From positions 62,001 through 126,000 of the forward strand of contig JBFMEX010000053.1 of NCBI GenBank assembly GCA_040752215.1: a stretch of 64,000 bases of DNA. The letters are read 5' to 3'. Positions within the stretch are counted from its first letter, which is position 1. Every line of letters begins with the position of its first letter. Under the pieces are notes generated by a model, which saw only the letters and a list, made by a program, of their open reading frames with translations, ran no database searches and had not been told where the DNA came from. Both the position numbers and the translations under genes were made by a program. Below, piece by piece: positions 42,015 to 49,216 of this stretch. The stretch is from JBFMEX01 sp040752215. GTDB taxonomy: Bacteria > Pseudomonadota > Alphaproteobacteria > Rhizobiales > Hyphomicrobiaceae.

Positions 42015-42623
42015 ATGACCCTCCCCCTGCGCCGCGCGCTCGCAACGGCGGCGGTGGGCCTCGCGATCGCGGCCATCGTCAGCCTGCTGGTGCTCGGACT
42101 GCCGGCCATTCTCGCGCCGGTGGATCGGCCCGAGACCGGCGGGGCAGCTCGCGTCGGCGCGCCTTTCGCGCTGATCGACGCCGCCGGCCGGCCGGTCACC
42201 GACCGCGACTTCCGCGGCCGCAGGATGCTGGTACTGTTCGGCTCACTCGCCGGCGAGGGCCTCGCCCGGCCCGCCTTGCAGGTGATTGTCGAGGCACTCC
42301 GCCAGCTCGGAGACACGGCCGCCGCAGTGGTACCGATCTTCATCACGCTGACGCCCGATCTCGACACCGGGGAGCATCTGCAACGCACGCTCTCCGCGAT
42401 CGATCCCCGGATTGTCGCCCTGACCGGGACGCCGGAGACGCTGGCCGAGCTGGCGCGGGCCTATCACGTGCCGACGCGGCCGTTGCCCGGGAGCGGAGAG
42501 AAAATCGTGCCCGACCCCGCGCGGCTGCTGTACGTGATGGACGAGAGCGGCCAGTTCCAGTTTCACGTACCGATGCCGACCGCCCCGGACACGCTCGCCG
42601 AGCGTCTGGCGCAGCACCGTTGA
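42015..42623 (+). CDS. SCO1/SenC-like protein lacking the copper-binding CxxxC
   Basis: A 202-residue membrane-anchored thioredoxin-fold protein. Residues 13-33 form a single anchor. FALIDAAGRPVTDRDFRGRRMLVLFGS, VVPIFITLTPDLDTGEHLQ and DPRIVALTGTPETLAELARAY align with SCO/SenC. The site that normally reads FGFTHCPDVCPT is FGSLAGEGLARP, so both copper-binding Cys are missing, and the DHSA His is replaced (VPDPARLLYVMD). It cannot bind copper as SCO proteins do. Its position beside actS mirrors the regB-senC-regA cluster of Rhodobacter, supporting SenC ancestry. GGAG lies ten bases before the ATG. Confidence 0.82.
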   Translation: MTLPLRRALATAAVGLAIAAIVSLLVLGLPAILAPVDRPETGGAARVGAPFALIDAAGRPVTDRDFRGRRMLVLFGSLAGEGLARPALQVIVEALRQLGDTAAAVVPIFITLTPDLDTGEHLQRTLSAIDPRIVALTGTPETLAELARAYHVPTRPLPGSGEKIVPDPARLLYVMDESGQFQFHVPMPTAPDTLAERLAQHR

Positions 42624-42628
42624 TGGCG

Positions 42629-42729
42629 CACAAAACTTTTGCATCGCGGCGAATCAGTGCACCATCGGGCACACAAAATCGCGCCGGCAATTCGACTGTC
42701 GTCGGGTCGCATCGGGCGGGGACACAAAA
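42629..42729 (+). repeat. Three CACAAAA direct repeats upstream of phaZ
   Basis: CACAAAA occurs at 42629-42635, 42672-42678 and 42723-42729, spaced 43 and 51 bases (about four and five helix turns) in the 159-base gap before phaZ. In this GC-rich region such A-runs stand out. They could be operator half-sites, but no known regulator is implied. Confidence 0.35.
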
Positions 42730-42782
42730 TAGTTGGGTACGAGTGACGAGCCGGGGTTTCAACGATCCGGGGGGATCAGCGC

Positions 42783-44315
42783 GTGCTCTACCATTGGTAC
42801 GAGCTGGGCCATGCTGCAGTGCGGCCGGCTCGGGTGGCGGTCGATTCATGTCGGCTGATGCTCACCAATCCGTTCAATCCATTCGCGCACACGCACGTCG
42901 GCCGGCATGCGGCGGCGGCGTGCGAGGTGTTCGAGCGCACGACGCGGCGCTACGACAAGCCGGAGTTCGGCATCGCCGAGACGCGCGTCGACGGAGCAAA
43001 AGTCGCGGTGCGCGAGGAGGTGGTGTGGCAGCGCCCTTTCTGTCGCCTGCTGCACTTCGCGCGTGACCTGCCGCAGGCGCGCTCCGAGCAGGATCCGCGC
43101 ATCCTGCTGCTGGCGCCGATGTCGGGCCATTTCGCCACCCTGCTGCGCGGCACGGTCGAGACGCTGCTGCCCGGCCACGAGGTGTTCATCACCGACTGGC
43201 AGGACGCCCGCGACGTGCCGATCGGAGCGGGACGCTTCGACCTCGACGACTACATCGACTACCTGATGCAGATGATCCGCCACTTCGGCGGCGACGTGCA
43301 CGTGTTCGCCGTGTGCCAGCCGTCGGTCCCGGCCCTGGCTGCGATCTCGCTGATGGAGGCCGACGGCGAGGCGGACGTGCCGCACTCGCTGATCCTCGCC
43401 GGCGGCCCGGTCGACACCCGCGTCAGCCCGACCGCGGTCAACAAGCTCGCCGAGCGGCGCAGTATCGACTGGTTCCGCAACAACGTCGTCACCAATGTGC
43501 CGTGGCCCAATCTCGGCTTCGGCCGAGCCGTCTACCCTGGCTTCCTGCAGCTCACGGGGTTCATGACCATGAACCTCAACCGCCACGTCAGGGCGCACAA
43601 GGACCTGTTCCGCCACCTCGTCCATGGCGACGGCGATTCGGCGGAGAAGCACCGCGAGTTCTACGACGAGTATCTCGCCGTGATGGACCTGACCGCCGAG
43701 TTCTATCTGCAGACGATCGAGACCGTGTTCATGCGCCACGCGCTGCCGATGGGCACGATGCGCCACCGCGGCCGCCCGGTCGATCTCGCCCAGATCCGCC
43801 GCGTCGCGATTATGACCATCGAGGGAGAGAAGGATGACATAACCGGCCTCGGCCAGTGCCGTGCCGCGCTCGATCTCGCAAGCAATCTCGACGATGGACT
43901 GAAGCTGCACTACGAGTGTCCGGGCGTCGGCCATTATGGCGTGTTCAACGGCTCGCGGTTTCGCGCCGACGTCGCCCCGCGCATCGCCCAGTTCGTCAAG
44001 AGCCGTGACCCGCGGGTGGTCTCCGTCTCCGCAACCGAGGCGATCGACTGGCGGCTGCAGAGCATGCGCATCGGCGAGGCGACCCACGACGTCGCCAACG
44101 TCGCGTTCACGTTCCGGCCGGCGAACGACACCACGCCCGAGCCTGCAGCGTCAAAGCGTGAGGCGACGAGCGCCAACGAGACGATCTCGCCGCAATCGGC
44201 ACCGTATCGGCTGTGGGCGCTCGCCGGAAACCTGCTGATCGACGGGCTTTTCCACATGCACACGTCGTCGCGGTTCGCGACCCGGCAGCCGCGCCAACGC
44301 GAGCGAGTGGGCTGA
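42783..44315 (+). CDS. phaZ: Intracellular polyhydroxyalkanoate depolymerase
   Basis: A 510-residue alpha/beta-hydrolase that mobilises native PHB granules. It begins MLYHWYELGHAAVRPAR and NPFNPFAHTHVGRHAAAACEVFERTTRRY is split over residues ~28-57, typical of the PhaZ1 group. The nucleophile is Cys178 in VFAVCQPSVPALAA, as in Ralstonia PhaZ1. The acid and His are likely in EGEKDDITGLGQ and CPGVGHYGVFNGSRF. The last ~90 residues are a variable tail. Start is a GTG at 42783 after GGGGGG. A terminator follows at 44398. Confidence 0.88.
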   Translation: MLYHWYELGHAAVRPARVAVDSCRLMLTNPFNPFAHTHVGRHAAAACEVFERTTRRYDKPEFGIAETRVDGAKVAVREEVVWQRPFCRLLHFARDLPQARSEQDPRILLLAPMSGHFATLLRGTVETLLPGHEVFITDWQDARDVPIGAGRFDLDDYIDYLMQMIRHFGGDVHVFAVCQPSVPALAAISLMEADGEADVPHSLILAGGPVDTRVSPTAVNKLAERRSIDWFRNNVVTNVPWPNLGFGRAVYPGFLQLTGFMTMNLNRHVRAHKDLFRHLVHGDGDSAEKHREFYDEYLAVMDLTAEFYLQTIETVFMRHALPMGTMRHRGRPVDLAQIRRVAIMTIEGEKDDITGLGQCRAALDLASNLDDGLKLHYECPGVGHYGVFNGSRFRADVAPRIAQFVKSRDPRVVSVSATEAIDWRLQSMRIGEATHDVANVAFTFRPANDTTPEPAASKREATSANETISPQSAPYRLWALAGNLLIDGLFHMHTSSRFATRQPRQRERVG

Positions 44316-44397
44316 GACGCCGCGAGTTTGCGCGCATGATGCGACGCAATGCTGCGATCCGGCAGCATGCGCAATGGGGCCGCCGCGCCACACACCG

Positions 44398-44425
44398 ACG
44401 CCCGCGTTCCGCCGCGGGCGTTTTC
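44398..44425 (+). terminator. Intrinsic terminator after phaZ
   Basis: ACGCCCGCG (44398-44406) pairs with CGCGGGCGT (44413-44421) around a six-base loop and is followed by TTTTC. It lies 83 bases past the phaZ stop. Confidence 0.8.
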
Positions 44426-44583
44426 TATATGGAGCAGGTGCACGCGAACTTGATAGGACTCGCATCGACACCGACGCACGTGCAGTCCACGTCCCGATGC
44501 GCTAGGGTCGTCGACTCGCACATTGCGCGCGGCAGGATCGTCGCCTTCGAATGGAACTCAACAGCGTCGGCCGAGGAGCAGGG

Positions 44584-45339
44584 ATGCGGCAAGGCAAGTC
44601 ACGATCGACCGCGCGCGACAGCGGGGCCGGCATCGCTGGTCTCGACGCCGCGGTCGAGGTGCGCCGCCATCCGCGCGCCCGCCGCCTCACGCTGCGCGTC
44701 AGCCGCACGCGACGCGCAGTGATCGTCACGCTGCCGGAGCAGTGCGACATCGGCGAGGCCGGCAGCTTCCTGCATCGCCACATCGACTGGGTCCGCGAGC
44801 GCCTCGGCTCGATCCCGGACGCGGTGCCGTTCATCGACGGTGCGACGATTCCGCTGCGCGGTGAGCCGCATTCAATCCGCTTCACCGGCATCGGCCGACG
44901 GGTGGCGCCGGTCGCGGTGCACGGGGCTCGCTCCGAGAGCGCATTTCCCGAGCTGCAAGTCGCCGGTGACCGCGAGCATGCGCCGCGACGGCTCAGAGAG
45001 TGGCTGCAGGATCGGGCGCGCCGCGATCTCGATGCGTGCGTCGGCCGCCACGCGCAGCGGCTGGGACTCCGCCCCAAGCGCATCGTCGTGCGTGACCAGA
45101 CCAGCCGCTGGGGCTCGTGCTCCACGACCGGCGTGCTGTCATTCTCGTGGCGGCTCGTGTTGGCGCCGGCGCGGATCCTCGACTACGTCGCCGCACACGA
45201 GGTCGCACATCTCGCCGAGATGAACCACGGGCCCCGCTTCTGGGCGCTGGTCGCGCGCACCATGCCCGACATGGACGAAGCCAAGCGCTGGCTGCAGGTC
45301 TACGGCATGGACCTGCACCGCTACGGGGTCGAGGGATAG
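44584..45339 (+). CDS. YgjP-type (DUF45) metal-dependent hydrolase
   Basis: A 251-residue protein of the M48/DUF45 (YgjP) group. VVRDQTSRWGSCSTTGVLSFSWRL is split across residues ~160-185, and AAHEVAHLAEMNHGPRFW holds the HExxH zinc motif near residue 205, with the third His a few residues on in NHGPRFW. RRHPRARRLTLRVSRT near the start is also typical. GAGGAG five bases upstream supports the ATG at 44584 over that at 44551. Function of the family is not settled; some members process proteins. Confidence 0.85.
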   Translation: MRQGKSRSTARDSGAGIAGLDAAVEVRRHPRARRLTLRVSRTRRAVIVTLPEQCDIGEAGSFLHRHIDWVRERLGSIPDAVPFIDGATIPLRGEPHSIRFTGIGRRVAPVAVHGARSESAFPELQVAGDREHAPRRLREWLQDRARRDLDACVGRHAQRLGLRPKRIVVRDQTSRWGSCSTTGVLSFSWRLVLAPARILDYVAAHEVAHLAEMNHGPRFWALVARTMPDMDEAKRWLQVYGMDLHRYGVEG

Positions 45340-45534
45340 CAGCAACTCGCCTCCCCCCGGGTCGATCGCCCGACGCGGATGTCACCGCCGACGCCAGCCA
45401 CGCCAGTCCGTTCGCGGAGCCCATCGATCGGGTCCGCGTGCAGTTCTGCGGGGAACAGCTCGCGCCCAACGCCAGATGCAGGATGGTTCCCCGTCGTCGC
45501 AATAGTGCGTCACGACCAGCCGAAGGAGCATCAC

Positions 45535-45711
45535 ATGAGTCCATCCAGGCCATCAGAGCCCGCCCCCGACATCCTGGAGTTGAAAGAGGACGAGACCAAC
45601 GCCGTCAGCGGCGGCATCCTCCCTCTCCTCGCCCTCGCCTTCGCCGAGGGTTTCGTCGGCGGCGTCGTCATCTTCAACCTCAGCCACAACAGACCCTGGT
45701 ACGAGTTCTAG
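45535..45711 (+). CDS. Small double-glycine-leader peptide, bacteriocin-like
   Basis: A 58-residue peptide with a strong AAGGAG six bases before its ATG. The N-terminal 27 residues form a leader ending DILELKEDETNAVSGG, the ELxxxExxxVSGG pattern of class II bacteriocin and RiPP leaders cut by C39-peptidase ABC exporters. The rest, ILPLLALAFAEGFVGGVVIF then NLSHNRPWYEF, is hydrophobic, Gly-containing and helix-prone with a short aromatic tail, as in two-peptide bacteriocins. No exporter, immunity or modification gene is adjacent, so export would need a remote C39 transporter. Family call is from the leader pattern only. Confidence 0.68.
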   Translation: MSPSRPSEPAPDILELKEDETNAVSGGILPLLALAFAEGFVGGVVIFNLSHNRPWYEF

Positions 45712-45727
45712 GTCAGAGTGGATCGGG

Positions 45728-47968
45728 CTACCTCCCGCCGAGCGACATGAGGCCGTCGCGCGGCGGAGGGGTCGGCGCCGTCGAGAGGCGGCGCGCGATG
45801 TCCTCGGCATCGAACCGGGTCGTTCCTGTGGTGGCGGTCGGGCTCGCGGCACCGTCTCCGGCCAGCGCGCGGGCGATGAAGTCCTCGCTGATGCGCTCGT
45901 TCGGATGGATGCGTGGCTGCGGCTTGGCGGCTCTCGCTGTTGCGGTCGCCAGCGGGGAGGGCGACTCGCGCGGAACCTGCCAGGGCAGCGTCTCAGGCTC
46001 GTCGGTGCGGGCGATCGGTGGGCTCGAATCGCCGTTTGTCGGGCTGGCGGGGCCATTGGTGCCGGGCAACGCGAGCGGCGCCTTGCCGGCGTGCGCGGCC
46101 AGCATGACCTCGCGCCAGATGTCGGCCGGCAGGCTGCCGCCGACCACCTTCCTCATCGGCCGGCCGTCGTCGTTGCCGAGCCACACGCCGGCGACGAGGT
46201 GCGCCGTGTAGCCGACGAACCAGGCGTCGCGGAAGTCCTGCGAGGTACCCGTCTTGCCCGCGGCGGGATGGCGCGGCAGGCCGGCGCGGCGGCCGGTGCC
46301 GGCGACCAGCGCGGCGTTCAGCATGTCGTTCATGCTGGCGACGTCGCGCGGGGCCACCACCTGGCGCATGCGCGGCGCCTGACGCGCGAAGAGCACGCGG
46401 CCCGAGCTCAGCCTGACACGGCGGATCGAGTGCACCTCGATCGCCGAGCCGCCATTGGCGAACGTGCCATAGGCGCCGGCGAGCTCGATCAGCGGCACCT
46501 CGGAGGTGCCGAGCGCCAGAGATGCCTCGGCGCGCAGCGACGCGGTGACGCCGAGACGCTCGGCGATGCGCGCCACCCGATCGGGGCCGGCGTCGACGGC
46601 GAGGCGCACGGCCACCGTGTTGACCGACTGTGCCAGCGCCTGACGCAGCGTGAGCGCACCGAGATGCTGCCCGTTGTCGTTCCTCGGCGCCCAGCCGGCG
46701 ATGTCGAGCGGCAGGTCGTAGACGGTGCTCTCCGGTGTCAGACCCTGCTCCAGCGCGGCGAGGTATACGAACGGCTTGAAGGTGGAGCCCGGCTGGCGGC
46801 GCGCCTTGGTGGCGCGGTTGAACTGGCTTTCCGCATAGTCCCGCCCGCCGACCAGCGCCCGGATGCCGCCGTCGGTGTCGAGCACGACCATCGCCGCCTG
46901 GCTGGCGTCCAGCGCCGCACCGCGCGCCTTGAGATGACGGACCACCGCCTCGTGCGCACGCCGCTGCAGATCGGCATCAATGGTCGTCTCGACGACCACC
47001 TCGGCATGGCCGGTGCCGACCAGCGGCGGCAGGCGCTCGAGAACGTAGTCGACTGCGTACTCGACCCCGCCCGCCTCGCGATCGGCCTTGTTGGTGGCGA
47101 AGCGGATCGGCTGTTGGCGCGCAGTCGCGAGCTCGCGGGGACCGATGAGCCCGGCCGCGCGCATCGCCCCGAGCACGACGCTGGCGCGGGCCCGGGCCTC
47201 GCCGGGATTGGCAGAAGGGGAGTACTTGGACGGCGCCTTCAGCAGGCCGGCGATCAGCGCGCTCTCGGCCAGCGTCAGCTCCCGCGCCGACTTGTCGAAA
47301 TAGCGTTGTGCGGCGGCCTCGATGCCATACGCACCGGCGCCGAAGTAGACCCGATTGAGATAGAGCTCGAGGATGTCCTGCTTGGAGAGGCGCAGCTCCA
47401 GCCACAGCGCGAGTGCCAGCTCCTCGAGCTTGCGGGCCAGCGTGCGCTCGGGCGTCAGGAACAGGTTCTTGGCGAGCTGCTGGGTCAGCGTCGAGCCGCC
47501 CTGCGCAAACCGGCCGGCACGCAAATTGACGAAAGCGGCGCGGACGAGGCCGATCGGATCGAGCCCCCAGTGGTCGAGGAAGCGGCGATCCTCGATCGCC
47601 ACCACCGCGTTCGTGACGTGGGCCGGTAGGAGATCGATCGGCATGTACTCGTGCGCCGCGCCGCGCTCGGCAAGCACCGCGCCGTCACGGGCCAGGATGC
47701 GCACCACCGGCGCGCGCTCCTTGCCGCGCACGGAGAGCGGGTCGGGGAACACGATCGTGTAATGGACGAACAGGCCGGCGAGGACGAGCCCCACCGCGCC
47801 GGCGCCGGAGAGCGCAGCGAGCAGCAGCCTGCGGCGGGAGAGCCAGCGTCTTGCCGGCCGGCCGCTGGGCGCCAAGCCCTGCGGCACGACTTGGCCGAGC
47901 CCGGCCAAGGGCCTCGGCCCGCTCACCGACCCGGCCGAAGGCGGACGGCTCGAACGGAAGAGCCCCAT
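45728..47968 (-). CDS. Class A penicillin-binding protein, PBP1A family
   Basis: A 746-residue bifunctional peptidoglycan synthase. A cytoplasmic Arg/Pro-rich start leads to a membrane anchor (about 53-72, LLLAALSGAGAVGLVLAGLF). The glycosyltransferase (GT51) part has AIEDRRFLDHWGLD with the catalytic Glu, GGSTLTQQLAKNLFL and YLNRVYFGAGAYGIEAAA. The transpeptidase has SxxK in QPGSTFKPF, SVN in LAQSVNTVAV and KTG in AAGKTGTSQDF. The C-terminal ~110 residues are a Pro/Ser/Thr-rich tail. I start at the ATG at 47968 (MGLFRSSRP); 48025 is also in frame. Confidence 0.93.
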   Translation of the reverse strand: MGLFRSSRPPSAGSVSGPRPLAGLGQVVPQGLAPSGRPARRWLSRRRLLLAALSGAGAVGLVLAGLFVHYTIVFPDPLSVRGKERAPVVRILARDGAVLAERGAAHEYMPIDLLPAHVTNAVVAIEDRRFLDHWGLDPIGLVRAAFVNLRAGRFAQGGSTLTQQLAKNLFLTPERTLARKLEELALALWLELRLSKQDILELYLNRVYFGAGAYGIEAAAQRYFDKSARELTLAESALIAGLLKAPSKYSPSANPGEARARASVVLGAMRAAGLIGPRELATARQQPIRFATNKADREAGGVEYAVDYVLERLPPLVGTGHAEVVVETTIDADLQRRAHEAVVRHLKARGAALDASQAAMVVLDTDGGIRALVGGRDYAESQFNRATKARRQPGSTFKPFVYLAALEQGLTPESTVYDLPLDIAGWAPRNDNGQHLGALTLRQALAQSVNTVAVRLAVDAGPDRVARIAERLGVTASLRAEASLALGTSEVPLIELAGAYGTFANGGSAIEVHSIRRVRLSSGRVLFARQAPRMRQVVAPRDVASMNDMLNAALVAGTGRRAGLPRHPAAGKTGTSQDFRDAWFVGYTAHLVAGVWLGNDDGRPMRKVVGGSLPADIWREVMLAAHAGKAPLALPGTNGPASPTNGDSSPPIARTDEPETLPWQVPRESPSPLATATARAAKPQPRIHPNERISEDFIARALAGDGAASPTATTGTTRFDAEDIARRLSTAPTPPPRDGLMSLGGR

Positions 47969-48133
47969 TTCCTTGTCGTCTCCCGGACGCAAAAAATATC
48001 CGCGCGGCCCCATCCAAGGCCGCAACTCCCCATTCGAACAGTAATCGGACGGTGGCTAAGGCGCGGTTAACCGCGCGCGGCAGCTCTCGGGCCAGACCCT
48101 GACGATCCGAGCCCAGCGAAGCGAATCTTCTTC

Positions 48134-48424
48134 CTACTCGCGGTTGGCGAGCGCGCTGATCGGCAGCGTCACCAGCGACAGCAGTATGCGCATCAGGATC
48201 GTGAAGCCCATGAACACGAGCTGGCGCTCCTCGAGCAGCACGCGGATCCAGTTGTTGTACTCGGTGGTGATGCCGCGGCTGATAAGCCAGCCCTTGAGCC
48301 CGGCGGCGGCGTCGAGGATCTGAGCCATCGTGTCCGGGTACTTGATGAACACGAACCCGAACGCGATCGCCCCGAGCACCAGCGAGATGAAGATGTTGCC
48401 GGTCGCGAGTAGAATACGAAGCAC
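48134..48424 (-). CDS. Hypothetical small membrane protein
   Basis: A 96-residue protein with two hydrophobic segments, IFISLVLGAIAFGFVFI (about 10-26) and FMGFTILMRILLSLVTLPI (about 71-89), flanking a polar loop with EYNNWIRVLLEERQ. GC-rich codons and a clean start support a real gene. It lies 165 bases upstream of the PBP1A gene on the same strand. Family not recognised. Confidence 0.6.
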   Translation of the reverse strand: MLRILLATGNIFISLVLGAIAFGFVFIKYPDTMAQILDAAAGLKGWLISRGITTEYNNWIRVLLEERQLVFMGFTILMRILLSLVTLPISALANRE

Positions 48425-48604
48425 GGATTGTCTCCCTCGGTCGCGCCTGCCCCCCCCGGGCCGCCGCGTGCCCCGACACTACCAGCCATCGGCGCCCGGT
48501 CAATCTGCATGGGCATTCAATTTCGCCTCGCGGTCACCATATGAGGGTCGCCGTCCACGAGCAGCGGTTTCGCCTCGGCCGGCCGGCGAACGGAGGAGGA
48601 CGCG

Positions 48605-49042
48605 TTGATCAGACAGGCTGCCATGCCAGGGCCGGCCGGACGCATGGACCGGGCCGATCTCGACGCTACGCTGGCGCGCGTGACCGCGCTTGCGCACGTC
48701 ATGGATCAGGCGGTCACCATACCCGGAACCAATGTGCGCATGGGGCTCGACGCGGCGCTCGGCCTCGTACCGGTGATCGGCGATCTCATTTCCCAGGCGA
48801 TCGCCAGCTACATCATTTGGGAGGCGCGCCGGCTTGGCGTGCCGCGGCTCACCATCGTGCGCATGGTCGCAAACTCGGCGATCGATACCGTGGTTGGCGC
48901 CGTGCCACTCGCCGGCGACCTGTTCGACGTCGCCTACAAGGCGAACATGAAGAACCTGCGTCTCCTGCAGCACCACCTGGAGCGGTCCGGCGCGCGGGTC
49001 GGTGGCGCGGTGGTGGACGGCAATTGGGAGCGGGTGGAGTGA
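48605..49042 (+). CDS. DUF4112 domain protein
   Basis: A 145-residue membrane-associated protein of the DUF4112 family: the words VTIPGTNVRMGLDAALGLVPVIGD and MVANSAIDTVVGAVPLAGDLFD, with the repeated G-x-P-x-x-GD pattern, define it, together with KANMKNLRLL. The start is a TTG at 48605 with a strong GGAGGAGG just upstream; an in-frame ATG at 48623 is second choice. Function of the family is unknown. It converges on gyrB. Confidence 0.85.
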   Translation: MIRQAAMPGPAGRMDRADLDATLARVTALAHVMDQAVTIPGTNVRMGLDAALGLVPVIGDLISQAIASYIIWEARRLGVPRLTIVRMVANSAIDTVVGAVPLAGDLFDVAYKANMKNLRLLQHHLERSGARVGGAVVDGNWERVE

Positions 49043-49216
49043 CCCGGCGAGCCCCTTGCCCGTAGGTCTGGTTAGCGTGACCACAATGACATTGGAGCGC
49101 GAGCCGCCCGATCGCGCTTGATCTGCAGCCAGTGTCGCGGCACCACCCGCCTCCTCGCTGTTGCCGGCCGATACGTCGACACGGCAAATCCGGATTGGCG
49201 GCCGCCTGCGCGCGGG

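Noticed and set aside
45905..47629. Plus-strand frame of 574 codons opposite the PBP1A
   Set aside because: PBP1A motifs are intact on the minus strand; the plus frame has no recognisable domain.
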